Assembly (NCBI RefSeq): GCF_014189535.1
Contig: NZ_CP050307.1
Location: 744,001 to 808,000, forward strand
From: Rhizobium lusitanum
GTDB taxonomy: Bacteria > Pseudomonadota > Alphaproteobacteria > Rhizobiales > Rhizobiaceae
Length of the DNA stretch: 64,000 nucleotides
Direction of reading: 5' to 3'
The position numbers and the translations under genes are program-made. The notes beneath the pieces were generated by a model. The model had not been told where the DNA came from, searched no databases, and saw only the letters and a program-made list of their open reading frames with translations. Below, piece by piece: positions 8,897 through 19,519 of this stretch (position 1 is its first letter; the number at the start of each line of letters is the position of its first letter).

Positions 8897-10309
8897 TCAT
8901 TTCGAGGGCAGGCGCAGCTCGGCTCTGAGGCCGTGATCTTCGCGGTTCAGCAGGAACAGGGTGCCGCCGTGGGCTTTGACGATGCTGCGGGCGATCGACA
9001 GCCCGAGACCCAGGCCGCCTGTTTCCATGCTTCGTGAGGGTTCGAGGCGGACGAAGGCCTCAAAGGCGTCCTCGATCTCATCGTCCGGTATGCCAGGTCC
9101 ATCGTCCTCGACCGATATGATCACTTCACCATCGGCATCTCTAAGGGTAACGGATGCGCTGCCCCCGTAACGGATGGCGTTCTCCACCAGATTTCTCAAG
9201 GCTCGTTTCAGGGCGACGGGGCGGCAGGGATAGGGAAGCGACGGCAACGCGGTCAGATGCACGTTGACTTTCGTCAGCCGAAACTCCTCCGCAACCTGCC
9301 GAATGAGGTCGGCCAGATCGACCAGAGTGGTGTCTTCCGTGCTGACCTCCGCCCGCGTGAAGGCAAGCGTGGTTTCGCAGATAGTCGTCAACTCGTCGAT
9401 CGTGGCGACGATGTCGTCCCGGACTTCGTCATTATCGATGAACTCGGCCTTCAGCCGCAGTGTCGTCAATGGCGTTCGCAGATCGTGGCTGATGCTGGCA
9501 AAGAGGCGTAGCCGATCGCGAATGAACTGGCTCAATCTCAGATACATCGTGTTGAACGCCTGGATCGTTGCCGCAACTTCGGATGGGCCGCTGACCTTTA
9601 GCGGCGAGAACGTCTCTCCGCGACCAAACCGTTCGGATGCGCTTGCCAGCATACGCAGGGATTTCGTCTGTGACCGAACTGCGATTATCACAGCGACGAT
9701 TGCCGCCAGCGACGACAGGAGGAGGGAGAGGAAGGCGACCGGGCTCCAGAAGGTGGGTAGGGCTATGCCATTATATACGACAAGCCAACGCCCATCGGGC
9801 AGGGGCACCTGCGTGATGACAGTAACAATCCGCGACGGATATGGGAAATCGTCACCCGCTTGCAGCTTCGGATCACGCGGTTGTCCCGAACTCTCCGGTC
9901 CCTTTGCGAGATCAAGACAGGGAGCCATGTCCTGCTCGATGGCAGTTCGAGGGGCGTCGGAATGCAGGCCCTGGAGCTGCGAGAGGAGGCGATTGGCAAG
10001 GTCCTTTTCAGTCGCGTTCATCTCACGGCTGACCGCAGGGGCCGTTTCGATCCCGGCGCACAATTGCCTCGACCGAAATGCCTCGATGATGCGACCCTGC
10101 TCGTCTGGCGGGGATGCAGCCAGAAGCTTTGCCAGGGTGGCGGTCACATTCAAGGTCTGGCCATGGACGACCCGCTCGGCAATGCCGTCCTGCTGGCTGT
10201 TCAGGATCGCGATCAAGGCGACCTGTGCGACCGCAAGAGCCGCGACAAGCGAGATGATCAGCCGCGCGGCGAAGTTTTGCGGCCATATCCGCCAGCGCAA
10301 ATGCTTCAC
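8897..10309 (-). CDS. Sensor histidine kinase of the RND efflux locus
   Basis: This is a 470-residue inner-membrane sensor kinase. A first membrane helix (about 16-36) is followed by a periplasmic sensing domain (~37-188), a second helix (~190-211), HAMP (~212-262), the dimerisation helix with the phosphorylated histidine in SISHDLRTPL (His275) and an ATPase domain with NLVENAIRYGG, EDDGPGIP and GGLGLGLSI. The preferred start is GTG at 10309: it overlaps the regulator stop (GTGA) and has GAGGAGG upstream. The longer upstream frame lies inside the regulator gene. Its partner is the response regulator just before it. The signal is unknown; the divergent pump suggests envelope or toxic-compound stress. 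Confidence 0.92.
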   Translation of the reverse strand: MKHLRWRIWPQNFAARLIISLVAALAVAQVALIAILNSQQDGIAERVVHGQTLNVTATLAKLLAASPPDEQGRIIEAFRSRQLCAGIETAPAVSREMNATEKDLANRLLSQLQGLHSDAPRTAIEQDMAPCLDLAKGPESSGQPRDPKLQAGDDFPYPSRIVTVITQVPLPDGRWLVVYNGIALPTFWSPVAFLSLLLSSLAAIVAVIIAVRSQTKSLRMLASASERFGRGETFSPLKVSGPSEVAATIQAFNTMYLRLSQFIRDRLRLFASISHDLRTPLTTLRLKAEFIDNDEVRDDIVATIDELTTICETTLAFTRAEVSTEDTTLVDLADLIRQVAEEFRLTKVNVHLTALPSLPYPCRPVALKRALRNLVENAIRYGGSASVTLRDADGEVIISVEDDGPGIPDDEIEDAFEAFVRLEPSRSMETGGLGLGLSIARSIVKAHGGTLFLLNREDHGLRAELRLPSK

Positions 10310-11028
10310 GGTGCCTCCTCGACGGTCCCGGCGAAGGTATACCCGTCTCCCCATACGGTTTTGATGAGCGTCGGCTGTTGGGGATCGTCTTCGATGCGGC
10401 GGCGCAGGCGGCTGACGAGATTGTCGATACTTCGGTCGAAAACCTGCGCGGACCTGCCGGCTGTGATGTCGAGCAATTGGTTGCGGGTGAGAACGACGCC
10501 TGGCCGCGAGACGAGGGCGAGCAGCAGACGGAACTCGGCGGTTCCCAGCGCCGCTTCGCTGCCGGATGCATCGACAAGCGATCGCTGCGAGACATCGAGC
10601 GTCCAATTTCCGAAGCGGTAACGCTTGTGTTCCGGATCCGATGTGGCGGGTGCCGTGGCATTGGCGCGGCGAAGCAGCGCGCGGATGCGCGCCAGAAGTT
10701 CGCGCGGGTTGAATGGCTTGGTGACGTAATCATCCGCGCCGAGCTCCAGGCCGATGATCCTGTCCATCTCGTCGGACACCGCCGTCAGAAGCACGATCGG
10801 CACCATGCTCGTCTGTCGCAGCGATCTGCACAGGGATAGCCCGTCTTCTCCCGGCATCATGATGTCCAGAACAACCAGGTCGATCGTAGCGGTCCGCAAT
10901 TGCTGGCGCATCTCCGCCCCGCCGTTCGCCGTGCTGACGCGCAGCCCGTTCTTGGCAAGATACTTGGCCAGGAGGTCGCGGATCTCCTTGTGGTCGTCGA
11001 CGACGAGGACATGGGGTGTTCGTTGCAT
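10306..11028 (-). CDS. OmpR-family response regulator of the RND efflux locus
   Basis: This 240-residue DNA-binding response regulator has an N-terminal receiver with acidic pair Asp11-Asp12, phosphoacceptor Asp55 (VVLDIMMPG) and Lys104 (VTKPF), and a C-terminal winged helix (from ~135, with FDRSIDNLVSRLRRRIED as recognition region). ATG at 11028 has AAAGGA seven bases before it and is preferred over an in-frame TTG at 11049. It overlaps the kinase gene by four bases. It likely controls the divergent RND pump through the repeats at 11120-11153. Confidence 0.93.
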   Translation of the reverse strand: MQRTPHVLVVDDHKEIRDLLAKYLAKNGLRVSTANGGAEMRQQLRTATIDLVVLDIMMPGEDGLSLCRSLRQTSMVPIVLLTAVSDEMDRIIGLELGADDYVTKPFNPRELLARIRALLRRANATAPATSDPEHKRYRFGNWTLDVSQRSLVDASGSEAALGTAEFRLLLALVSRPGVVLTRNQLLDITAGRSAQVFDRSIDNLVSRLRRRIEDDPQQPTLIKTVWGDGYTFAGTVEEAP

Positions 11029-11119
11029 TGCCGGTTCCTTTGTTTCCAAGGGCTTCCGCCCGAGGAACGCTCGATATGCGTCTTTGAAGTTTTCGGGACG
11101 TTTCCCGCAACAACAAAAT

Positions 11120-11153
11120 TGTAACCAAATGTCACGGCCGCCGTACCGTGACA
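11120..11153. promoter_or_regulatory. Candidate response-regulator binding site between the regulator and RND pump genes
   Basis: TGTAAC at 11120-11125 and TGTCAC at 11130-11135 are a direct repeat with a 10-base period, the usual layout of OmpR/PhoB-family sites. TGTCACGG at 11130-11137 is also mirrored by CCGTGACA at 11146-11153 (8-bp perfect inverted repeat, 8-base spacer). It lies roughly midway in the 316-base space between the two divergent operons. Binding is inferred. Confidence 0.5.
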
Positions 11154-11344
11154 GGATTGATTACCGAATTGCCCGCTGTTGGCAAACTTTGATGACATCT
11201 CTCGGCGATGGTCCGCCCAACCTGATCCGGCTTTCCGGATGTCGGCGTTGGAGCCGTGTCTTCTGACATCACGCTCACTAACGACCACGTCAAAGCCGCC
11301 TGCCGGCCCTTTGCATTGTTGAATTCGTGATCGGAAGACCTTTT

Positions 11345-12637
11345 ATGAGTACCACATTTCGCTTTAGCCACTTTTCGCATATCCCGCCGACCCGCGCTCC
11401 AGCCATTTGCGGCTGGATTCCGATGTCGACGCTGATGCTGCCCATGCTGTTGTCGATGGGCATCGCGTTGCAGTCGTGCTCCGAGCAATCAAGCACACAG
11501 AATCCCATGGGCGCGGTCAAGGTGGAGGTCAGCGCCATGACGCTGCATCCGCAATCGGTGGCCATCACGGCGGAAGTCCCCGGTCGCACGGCGGCCTCCC
11601 TGATCGCGGAGGTTCGGCCGCAGGTCGGCGGGATCATAAGGGCGCGCAATTTCAAGGAAGGTAGCGAAGTCGCCGCCGGCGACGTGCTCTACGAAATCGA
11701 TCCGAGTTCCTACCAGGCTTCCTACGACAGCGCCGTAGCCTCCTTGCAGAAGGCGGAGGGTGCTGTGCCGAGTGCGCAATCGAAAGTGGATCGCTACAAG
11801 GGCCTGACGGCACAGGATGCGGTCAGCAAGCAGGATCTGGACGACGCACTGTCCACTCTGGCGCAGGCGAAGGCCGATGTGGCGTCCGCGAAGGCCACCC
11901 TCGAGACGGCACGCATCAACCTCGACTACACCAAGATCCGCGCGCCGATTTCCGGACGCATCGATGCCTCCTCGGTCACCGTGGGAGCACTGGTCACCGC
12001 CGAGCAGACGACGGCGCTCGCAACCATCAATCAACTCGATCCGATCAATGTCGATGTGACTCAATCGAGCACGAACCTCCTGGCATTCCGCCGCGCCGTT
12101 GCCGAAGGCCGGTTGAAGACCAGCGGCGACAATGTCTCGGTCAATCTCAAGCTGGAGGACGGATCGCAATATTCCGAGCCCGGGACCTTCGCATTCCTCG
12201 AGGCATCCGTGTCCGAAACCGTTGGAACCGTTACCGCTCGCGCGGTCTTCCCCAATCCGGACCGCCTGCTGCTGCCCGGCATGTATGTGCGGGCAACGAT
12301 CGCTGAGGGTGTCGCCCCGAACAGCTATCTCGTGCCGCAGCGCGCCGTCTCGCGCAACACAAAGGGCGAGCCCACCGCCTTCTTCGTCGATGCCTATGGC
12401 AAGGTCCACCAGCGTGTGCTCGTTGTCCAGCGCAGCATCGGCAATAGCTGGCTGGTGAACGAGGGCCTTCAGGATGGCGACCGGGTTGTCGTCGAGGGAC
12501 TGCAAAGGGTGCGTGACGGCCAGGAGGTGAAAGTCGACGACGTTACGGTCAATGACGCGACGGGGGAACTCTCACAAGCATCCTCCAGTGCGTCCGGTCA
12601 GCTCAAAGAAGCCGCCAACGCCGCAATTGTGAAGTGA
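11345..12637 (+). CDS. RND efflux periplasmic adaptor (membrane fusion) lipoprotein
   Basis: This 430-residue AcrA/MexA-type adaptor links the inner-membrane pump to the outer-membrane channel. A lipoprotein signal ends at ALQSC (lipid-anchored Cys45). It is followed by the lipoyl half-motifs (EVRPQVGGII, and YTKIRAPISGRID near 205), an alpha-helical hairpin between them, and a beta-barrel. ATG at 11345 is chosen because GGAAGA lies just before it; a GTG at 11327 is possible. The gene is first in a three-gene operon: adaptor, pump, channel. Confidence 0.93.
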   Translation: MSTTFRFSHFSHIPPTRAPAICGWIPMSTLMLPMLLSMGIALQSCSEQSSTQNPMGAVKVEVSAMTLHPQSVAITAEVPGRTAASLIAEVRPQVGGIIRARNFKEGSEVAAGDVLYEIDPSSYQASYDSAVASLQKAEGAVPSAQSKVDRYKGLTAQDAVSKQDLDDALSTLAQAKADVASAKATLETARINLDYTKIRAPISGRIDASSVTVGALVTAEQTTALATINQLDPINVDVTQSSTNLLAFRRAVAEGRLKTSGDNVSVNLKLEDGSQYSEPGTFAFLEASVSETVGTVTARAVFPNPDRLLLPGMYVRATIAEGVAPNSYLVPQRAVSRNTKGEPTAFFVDAYGKVHQRVLVVQRSIGNSWLVNEGLQDGDRVVVEGLQRVRDGQEVKVDDVTVNDATGELSQASSSASGQLKEAANAAIVK

Positions 12638-12646
12638 GGTGGTTTG

Positions 12647-15600
12647 ATGTCTCGTTTTTTCATCGACCGGCCGATCTTTGCCTGGGTCATTGCCATCGTG
12701 ATCATGCTTGCGGGTGCACTGTCGATCCTGACGCTGTCGATCTCGCAATATCCGCAGATTGCCCCGACGACGGTGAGCATCAGCGCCACCTATTCCGGTG
12801 CTGACGCCGCAACCGTCGAGAACTCGGTGACCAAGGTCATCGAGCAGGGCATGACCGGCATCGACAATCTCGACTACATGACCTCGACCTCGACCTCGAC
12901 GGGATCGGCGTCGATCTCGCTGACCTTCACCAACAAGGCCGATCCCGACGTCGCGCAGATGCAGGTGCAGAACAAGCTCCAGCTCGTCACCGCGCAATTG
13001 CCGACGACCGTCCAGACCACTGGCATCACGGTGTCGAAATCGACATCGAACTTCCTGATGGTCATCGGCTTCGTCTCGACTGATGGCAAGCTCAACTCCA
13101 ACGACCTCGCCGACTACATCAACAGTACGCTGAATGACACGTTGAAACGTGTTTCCGGCGTCGGGGACACGCAGCTCTTCGGTTCTGGTTATGCCATGCG
13201 CATCTGGGTCGATCCGGACAAGCTGGCGAAATACCAGCTGATGATAGGCGACGTCACCACGGCGATCGAGGCGCAGAATTCGCAGGTCTCGGCCGGTCAG
13301 CTCGGCGCCCTGCCGCAGCGCAAGGGCCAGCAGCTGAACGCGACGGTGACGGCCAAGAGCCGTCTGCAGACGCCGGAACAGTTCGATAACATCATCCTGA
13401 AGAGCCTGTCCGACAGCTCGCTCGTACGCCTCAACGATGTCGCGACCGTCGAACTTGGGGCGGAGAGCTATAACAGCTCGAGCATCTATAACGGTCATCC
13501 CTCGGCGGGCCTTGCCATCAAACTCGCCTCTGGCGCCAACGCCATCAATACCGCCGAGGCCGTACAGTCGACGATCAGCAATCTGAAGGAGACGCTGCCG
13601 CCGAATGTCGAGGTGGTTTATCCCTATGACACGACGCCCTTCGTCAAGCTGTCGATCGAGGATGTGGTTAAGACGCTGTTCGAGGCCATCGTGCTCGTCT
13701 TCATCGTCATGTTCGTCTTCCTGCAGAGCTTGAGGGCGACGCTCATTCCGACACTCGCGGTCCCCGTCGTGCTGCTCGGCACCTTTGGTATTCTGTCGCT
13801 GTTCGGCTATTCGATCAATACGCTCACTATGTTCGGCATGGTGCTGGCGATCGGCCTGTTGGTGGACGATGCCATCGTCGTCGTCGAAAACGTCGAGCGC
13901 GTGATGGAGGAAGAAGGTCTGTCGCCGCGTGAGGCGACGATCAAGTCGATGCAGGAAATCACCGGCGCCCTGATCGGTATCGCCACGGTGCTGTCGGCCG
14001 TGTTCATCCCGATGGCCTTTTTCTCGGGCTCGGTCGGTGTGATCTACCGCCAGTTCTCGGTGACGATCGTCTCGGCAATGATCCTGTCGGTCATCGTTGC
14101 ATTGATCCTGACGCCGGCGCTCTGCGCCACAATCTTGAAGAAACCCGAGCATGGTTCGAAGCAACGCGGCGCCTTTGGCTGGTTCAACCGCAATTTCGAG
14201 CGCGGTACGCGAGGCTATCAGCGCAGCGTGGGCGGCATCATCAAGCGAACGCCGCTCTTCATCATTGTCTTTGTGCTGATTGGCGGCGCCGTCGCTTACC
14301 TGTTCAATCGCTTGCCGAGCTCGTTCCTGCCGGATGAAGACCAGGGCATCCTGATCACCAGCGTCCAGCTTCCCGCCGGAGCTGCCGACGATCGTACCGA
14401 GAAGGTGTTGAAGCAGGTTACCGACTACTATCTCAATAGCGAGAAGGACTACGTCGACGGCGTTTTGGGCATTGCAGGCTTCGGCTTTGGCGGTCAGGGC
14501 CAGAATGTCGGCCTGGCCTTCATCAAGCTCAAGGATTTCGCGCTGCGCACCACGCCGCAATCGAAAGCACAGGCAATCGCCGGGCGTGCCATGGGTGCCT
14601 TCTCGAAATTCAAGGATGGCAGCGTCTTCGCGCTCTCGCCGCCAGCAATTCCCGGTTTCGGTAACAACAGCGGTTTCGACTTCTTCATCAAGGACATCAA
14701 CGGTGCCGGTCATGCCAGCCTGATCGCCGCCCGCAATCAGTTGCTGGCCGCCGCTGGCAAGAGTGGGAAACTGTTCGGCACTCGCCCGAACGGCCAGGAG
14801 GACACGCCGCAATATTCGGTCAATATCGATGCTGAAAAGGCAAGTGCGCTCAACATAACGCTCTCCGACATCGATACGACATTGTCGACGGCCTGGGGCG
14901 GCACTTACGTCAACGACTTCATCGATCGTGGTCGCGTCAAGAAGGTCTATGTGCAGGGGAATGAGGGCTCCCGGATGCAGCCGGAAGATCTGGACCGCTG
15001 GTACGTGCGCAACTCCGGTGGCGACATGGTGCCGTTCTCCGCCTTCTCCAGCGGTGAATGGACCTATGGTTCACCGCGTCTGGAACGCTATAACGGCTCG
15101 TCTGCCGTCGAAATTCAGGGGGCTGCCGCTCCCGGCGTCTCCTCCGGCGATGCCATGAGCGAGATCGACCAGATCATGGCGACCCTGCCGCCCGGCTTCA
15201 GTCATGAATGGACCAGCCTGTCCGCCCAGGAAAAGCTCTCCGGCAACCAGGCAACCCAGCTCTACGCCATCTCCATCCTCGTCGTCTTCCTGGCGCTCGC
15301 CGCTCTCTACGAAAGCTGGTCGATCCCGCTCGCCGTCATGCTGTCGGTGCCGATCGGCATCTTCGGCGCGCTGCTGGCCGCCACCCTCTTCGGCCAGTCG
15401 AACGACGTCTATTTCAAGGTCGGCCTGCTGACGACCATAGGATTGGCGGCCAAGAACGCCATCCTGATCGTCGAGTTCGCCATCGAGCAGCAGAACAACG
15501 GCAAAAACCTGATCGACGCGACACTGGAGGCATCCCGCCAGCGTCTGCGGCCGATCCTGATGACGTCGCTTGCCTTCATCCTCGGCGTCATGCCGCTGGC

Positions 15601-15781
15601 GATCGCCAATGGCGCCGGCTCTGGCAGCCAGAATTCGATCGGCATCGGCGTCATGGGCGGCATGATCTCGGCGACCGTGCTCGGCGTCTTCTTCATCCCG
15701 CTGCTCTTCGTCTCCGTCCGACGCGTCTTCAAGGGCAAGGTGTCAGCGACAGCGGACGCGAAACTCGATCCGGAAAGCTGA
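12647..15781 (+). CDS. RND multidrug efflux pump (AcrB/MexB, HAE1 family)
   Basis: This 1044-residue inner-membrane proton-driven pump belongs to the hydrophobe/amphiphile efflux-1 family. The N-terminus [17 protein letters not shown] and the two large periplasmic loops are typical. The proton-relay aspartates sit in [17 protein letters not shown] near residue 405. A further conserved segment near residue 935, [14 protein letters not shown], carries the matching Lys. The start is ATG 12647 with GAGGTGG upstream; an adjacent TTG is unlikely. It lies nine bases after the adaptor stop. The substrates are not readable; the family exports antibiotics, bile salts, flavonoids and other plant compounds. 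Confidence 0.95.
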   Translation: MSRFFIDRPIFAWVIAIVIMLAGALSILTLSISQYPQIAPTTVSISATYSGADAATVENSVTKVIEQGMTGIDNLDYMTSTSTSTGSASISLTFTNKADPDVAQMQVQNKLQLVTAQLPTTVQTTGITVSKSTSNFLMVIGFVSTDGKLNSNDLADYINSTLNDTLKRVSGVGDTQLFGSGYAMRIWVDPDKLAKYQLMIGDVTTAIEAQNSQVSAGQLGALPQRKGQQLNATVTAKSRLQTPEQFDNIILKSLSDSSLVRLNDVATVELGAESYNSSSIYNGHPSAGLAIKLASGANAINTAEAVQSTISNLKETLPPNVEVVYPYDTTPFVKLSIEDVVKTLFEAIVLVFIVMFVFLQSLRATLIPTLAVPVVLLGTFGILSLFGYSINTLTMFGMVLAIGLLVDDAIVVVENVERVMEEEGLSPREATIKSMQEITGALIGIATVLSAVFIPMAFFSGSVGVIYRQFSVTIVSAMILSVIVALILTPALCATILKKPEHGSKQRGAFGWFNRNFERGTRGYQRSVGGIIKRTPLFIIVFVLIGGAVAYLFNRLPSSFLPDEDQGILITSVQLPAGAADDRTEKVLKQVTDYYLNSEKDYVDGVLGIAGFGFGGQGQNVGLAFIKLKDFALRTTPQSKAQAIAGRAMGAFSKFKDGSVFALSPPAIPGFGNNSGFDFFIKDINGAGHASLIAARNQLLAAAGKSGKLFGTRPNGQEDTPQYSVNIDAEKASALNITLSDIDTTLSTAWGGTYVNDFIDRGRVKKVYVQGNEGSRMQPEDLDRWYVRNSGGDMVPFSAFSSGEWTYGSPRLERYNGSSAVEIQGAAAPGVSSGDAMSEIDQIMATLPPGFSHEWTSLSAQEKLSGNQATQLYAISILVVFLALAALYESWSIPLAVMLSVPIGIFGALLAATLFGQSNDVYFKVGLLTTIGLAAKNAILIVEFAIEQQNNGKNLIDATLEASRQRLRPILMTSLAFILGVMPLAIANGAGSGSQNSIGIGVMGGMISATVLGVFFIPLLFVSVRRVFKGKVSATADAKLDPES

Positions 15782-15838
15782 CCTTATCCTTCGGCTTCCC
15801 GCCTCCTTCAGCCATTACCTTTATAGAAAAGGGATTTC

Positions 15839-17347
15839 ATGTCAGTCCTTCATTCGATGCAGCTTGCCGGCCCGGTGCACCGGACATCGAAGCTCATTCC
15901 ATTGGCTGCGGCACTCTGCTGCACGTCGATCCTGACCGGCTGCGTTGTCGGACCGGACTACGAAAAGCCGAACGTCGCCTTGCCAAGTCATTGGAGCGGG
16001 AAGGCTTCGCCGCAGAATGTGTCTTCGCCCAACCTCACGGAATGGTGGAAACAGTTTCGCGACCCGACCTTGAATGCGCTGATCGAGGAGGCCGTGCAGA
16101 CGAACCTCGATGTTGCGACGGCCAAGGCGAAGATACGGGAGGCGAGGGCGACCTATCGCGAGCAGAAGGGCACGCTTCTCCCGACCGTCGAAGGCACTGC
16201 CTCTGCGACGCGTAATCGGGTTGCTGCTTCCGATGGCGCTACTGCCAGTGTTTACAATGAATTCCAGCCGGGATTTGATGCGAGCTGGGAACTCGACCTG
16301 TTCGGTGGGAACAAACGCTCCGCCCAGGCCGCGCGTTATGGCGTCGATGCTGCCGAGGAGGATCTGCGCGACACGCTGGTCACGCTGGTGGGCGACGTCA
16401 CCACATATTACGTGCAAGCACGCGAATATCAGGCGTTGCGGGATCTAGCCAAGAGGACGGCGGTGTCTCAGCGAAAGACGGCCGCTCTCACCCAGGAGGA
16501 ATTCGCGGCGGGAACGGTGACCGGCGTGGACGCGGCCAACGCGAATGGCGAAGCGAGCAGCACGGAAGCCGATATTCCGACCTATCAAATATCCTATGCG
16601 CAGTCGGTTCATAAGCTTGCGGTTCTCCTCGGAAAACCGCCAGCGGCCCTGGACGAGCGCCTGAAGGCGACGGCTCCAATCCCGCAGCCTCCGCTTAAAG
16701 TCTCCACGGGGATACCCGCCAACATACTGACATCGCGGCCGGACGTTCGGCTCGCGGAGCGCCAGCTTGCGCAATACACCGCGAAAATCGGCGTGGCCGA
16801 AGCGAACCGCTATCCGTCGATCTCTCTCACCGGCAGCATAACGTCGTCGGCGACCGATATCGCCGATCTCGGCCGCAAATCGACAATCGGCTGGGCTTTC
16901 GGGCCGACACTGACTGTGCCGATCTTCCAGGGCGGCCAGCTGAAGGCAGCCGTCGATGTCGCCAAAGCCGAGCGCGATCAATATTACATCGCCTACCAGG
17001 CGGCTGTTCTAACCGCCATGCAGGATGTCGAGAATGCCATCGTCTCGCTGACGCAGGAGAAGATCAAGAACGCCAAACTCGCTTCTTCGGCCTCCTCCTA
17101 TCGCACGGCCGCGGACCTCTCACGCCAACTCAACAAGGCCGGCGCCACGGACTTCCTCAATGTTCTCGATGCCGAACGCTCGCTCTACAGCGCGGAAAGC
17201 TCTCTTATCCAGAGCAAGGCCGCGATCGCGACGGATTACATTTCTCTCCACAAGGCGCTCGGCGGCGGATGGGATGGTGCAATTGACAGCTCTAAGCCCG
17301 CCGTGGTCGATACGGGAAGCCCAATACGGCTGCGATCATCCTCCTAG
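15839..17347 (+). CDS. RND efflux outer-membrane channel lipoprotein (OprM/NodT family)
   Basis: This 502-residue trimeric outer-membrane factor completes the tripartite pump. A lipoprotein signal peptide ends at LTGC (Cys35), followed by VVGPDYEKP, a hallmark of the NodT/OprM family. Two repeated outer-membrane efflux domains follow (~75-270 and ~295-480), including LTSRPDVRLAERQLA near 297. It lies 57 bases after the pump gene without a terminator and is probably co-transcribed. It ends 17 bases from the convergent LysR gene. Confidence 0.94.
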   Translation: MSVLHSMQLAGPVHRTSKLIPLAAALCCTSILTGCVVGPDYEKPNVALPSHWSGKASPQNVSSPNLTEWWKQFRDPTLNALIEEAVQTNLDVATAKAKIREARATYREQKGTLLPTVEGTASATRNRVAASDGATASVYNEFQPGFDASWELDLFGGNKRSAQAARYGVDAAEEDLRDTLVTLVGDVTTYYVQAREYQALRDLAKRTAVSQRKTAALTQEEFAAGTVTGVDAANANGEASSTEADIPTYQISYAQSVHKLAVLLGKPPAALDERLKATAPIPQPPLKVSTGIPANILTSRPDVRLAERQLAQYTAKIGVAEANRYPSISLTGSITSSATDIADLGRKSTIGWAFGPTLTVPIFQGGQLKAAVDVAKAERDQYYIAYQAAVLTAMQDVENAIVSLTQEKIKNAKLASSASSYRTAADLSRQLNKAGATDFLNVLDAERSLYSAESSLIQSKAAIATDYISLHKALGGGWDGAIDSSKPAVVDTGSPIRLRSSS

Positions 17348-17364
17348 GGAGGGCAGTTTTGCCT

Positions 17365-18258
17365 TCAGGATTTCTGCGTGATCGCCGACTGTGCGATGAA
17401 ATCGACCAGGGTTCTGATGTTGTGGGACGGGCTGCTGCTGGCCGGCCATAGAAGGCGCAGGACGCCCGCTTCCCTGACGCAGTCCTGCAACAGTGGCACC
17501 AGCCGACCGTTTGCGATCTGCGTGGAGACGGACATCGATGGAACGCAGGCAATGCCGACGCCTTGCTCCGCCAACTCTATCCTGGCCTCGACCGTGTTGA
17601 CGACGGCCGTCACCGGAAGATCGAGTTCTATATCCGCACCATTCTCGGCAAGAGGCCATGTGTCGATCCTGCCGGTTTCCGGGTGCCGGCGGTGCAGGCA
17701 GAGGTGTTGCAGCAGATCCTCGGGGCGCTGCGGAATACCGCGCGCCGCGAGATAGGCGGCGGACGCCACGATCGTGTGCCGGAAGCGCCCGACCGTGCGG
17801 CTCATCAGACGGGAATCCCGCATGTCCCCTGTGCGGATCACCAGATCATAGCCTTCGTCGATGACATCGACCAATCGGTCGGTCAGGTCGAGTTCCAGCC
17901 GCGCCTGCGGATAGATCTGCATGAAGCGGGCAAAGACCGGCATGAATGTCACTGCCCATGTTGGCAGGCTGACACGCATCGTGCCGCGCACGACCATCCG
18001 GGCCTGCTGCATCTCCTGCGTGGCAAGCTCCATTTCCGCAAGGATGCGGAGGCATCGTTCGAGAAAGATCGATCCCTCCGGCGTCAGGCTGACGCTATGG
18101 GTGCTTCGGTGAAACAGGCGCACGCCAATGCGTTCTTCAAGCCGCACAATAGACTTGCCGATGGCGGAGGCGGAAAGACCAAGCTGCCGGCCGGTTTCCA
18201 CGAAGCTGCGCGTTTCGGCTACCCGAACGAAGACCTTCAGTCCGCTGAAATTTTCCAT
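17365..18258 (-). CDS. LysR-family transcriptional regulator
   Basis: This 297-residue regulator has an N-terminal winged helix-turn-helix (about 1-60; LGLSASAIGKSIVRLEE) and a periplasmic-binding-protein-like effector domain (~90-290). It is divergent from the two small YdcZ-type transporters at 18439 and 18907, its likely targets. The 180-base divergent spacer is AT-rich. The effector is unknown. Confidence 0.92.
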   Translation of the reverse strand: MENFSGLKVFVRVAETRSFVETGRQLGLSASAIGKSIVRLEERIGVRLFHRSTHSVSLTPEGSIFLERCLRILAEMELATQEMQQARMVVRGTMRVSLPTWAVTFMPVFARFMQIYPQARLELDLTDRLVDVIDEGYDLVIRTGDMRDSRLMSRTVGRFRHTIVASAAYLAARGIPQRPEDLLQHLCLHRRHPETGRIDTWPLAENGADIELDLPVTAVVNTVEARIELAEQGVGIACVPSMSVSTQIANGRLVPLLQDCVREAGVLRLLWPASSSPSHNIRTLVDFIAQSAITQKS

Positions 18259-18438
18259 GGGTCAAAACTCCGTTGCGGACAGAATAGTCCGCACGGAACG
18301 GAAAGTCAGTGCCTTTCGCTGATACGCACAAAGGCGATAATTGCTTTATGATTCAATTTATTATCCAGAGATTCTTGAGTATGCATCAAGAGATATCGCG
18401 CCGTTTTCGTCCGCTCCTTAAGCAGTGGAGCTTGCGTC

Positions 18439-18903
18439 ATGCATAGGGCGAGCGGGTGGAATATCGCATTGGCGCTGGTCGCCGGCGCCGTGCTGGCCGT
18501 CATGATCGACTGGAACAGCTTACTGGCGCGGCACAGCTCGCCGCTTTTCGCCTCGTGGACCGCACATGGTATCGGCGTCCTGGCGAGCCTCGCTCTGGTG
18601 ACACTTCTGCCTGTCCGAACGGCCGCTGCACAGGCGATACCAGAGGGCAGATGGCCGCTCTGGTCCTATCTCGGCGGTATTCCGGGTGCCTTCACCGTGT
18701 TGCTGGCGGCCATCACGGTCAACAGCGCCCTCGGGCTTGCGGGAACGTTGGCGCTCATGCTGATTGGTCAGATGGTGTTTGGCATCGCGGCGGATGCCTT
18801 CGGGATATTGGGACTGCGGCGCGTCCTGCCGGATCGCCGCGATATCTGCGCTATCGCGCTGGTGCTGTGCGGAAGCATCGTCATCATTCTGGCGCGGAGC
18901 TGA
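18439..18903 (+). CDS. YdcZ/DUF606-family (DMT superfamily) small transporter, first subunit
   Basis: This 154-residue inner-membrane protein has five hydrophobic helices and the family segment GTLALMLIGQMVFGI near residue 110. DUF606 proteins are half-size drug/metabolite transporters and often occur as adjacent gene pairs that probably form a heterodimer. That is the case here: the next gene begins three bases later. The gene is divergent from the LysR regulator. The substrate is unknown. Confidence 0.87.
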   Translation: MHRASGWNIALALVAGAVLAVMIDWNSLLARHSSPLFASWTAHGIGVLASLALVTLLPVRTAAAQAIPEGRWPLWSYLGGIPGAFTVLLAAITVNSALGLAGTLALMLIGQMVFGIAADAFGILGLRRVLPDRRDICAIALVLCGSIVIILARS

Positions 18904-18906
18904 GCG

Positions 18907-19404
18907 ATGCTTTTATTTGTCTCGCTTGCCCTGCTCAACGGCGTTCTCATCGGCACGAGCCGCGCGATCAACGGTCACCTCGGCAAGAAGGTTGGTCCCG
19001 TTAGGACATCGCTCTGGAACCATGCCGTCGGCTTCATTTTCCTCTCGCTGCTGATCGGCCTGTTCTACAGGAATGATCTTGCCGTGGGGACGGGCATGCC
19101 AGTGAACGCGTGGCTCGGAGGCGTATTGGGCGTTATCTTCGTCGCGTTGAACAGCCATATCATTCCGAGGCTGGGCGCGAGCAAGACCACCAGCCTTGTG
19201 GTGGCCGCGCAGATGCTGGCAAGCGTTGCCATCGACAGTTTCGGCAAGCCGGTTTCCAGTGCGACGGTCGTTATCCTGGCAGGTGCCGCCTTGATCATTG
19301 TTGGCGTCTGGCTGTCGGCATCTTCCACGAAGAAGAATGTGCGGCGCGAACCGGCGCAAGATGCCGTGCCGGATCATGAGGAGGCACGTCGGGCTGTTCC
19401 GTGA
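18907..19404 (+). CDS. YdcZ/DUF606-family (DMT superfamily) small transporter, second subunit
   Basis: This 165-residue partner of the preceding protein begins LFVSLALLNGVLIGTSRAIN and has about five helices, with GASKTTSLVVAAQMLAS near residue 98 matching the equivalent LGLAGTLALMLIGQM segment of its partner. The C-terminal 25 residues are polar and charged. The two genes are separated by three bases and surely co-translated. The pair likely exports or imports a small metabolite under control of the LysR protein. Confidence 0.87.
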   Translation: MLLFVSLALLNGVLIGTSRAINGHLGKKVGPVRTSLWNHAVGFIFLSLLIGLFYRNDLAVGTGMPVNAWLGGVLGVIFVALNSHIIPRLGASKTTSLVVAAQMLASVAIDSFGKPVSSATVVILAGAALIIVGVWLSASSTKKNVRREPAQDAVPDHEEARRAVP

Positions 19405-19519
19405 TATCCGGACCGATCCGCCGGAAATCTATGGCGTGCTGCCTGATCCGACATTGTGATCGCTGCTCGGTTGACGTTACTGTGTGTTGCACAGTGAGCC
19501 CATTTCCCGAGGACAGTCC

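Noticed and set aside
12572..14812. A 746-codon open frame antisense to the RND pump gene
   Set aside because: It is composed of repeated low-complexity Arg/Asp/His codons typical of the antisense of GC-rich coding DNA, and the plus strand encodes a full canonical RND pump.
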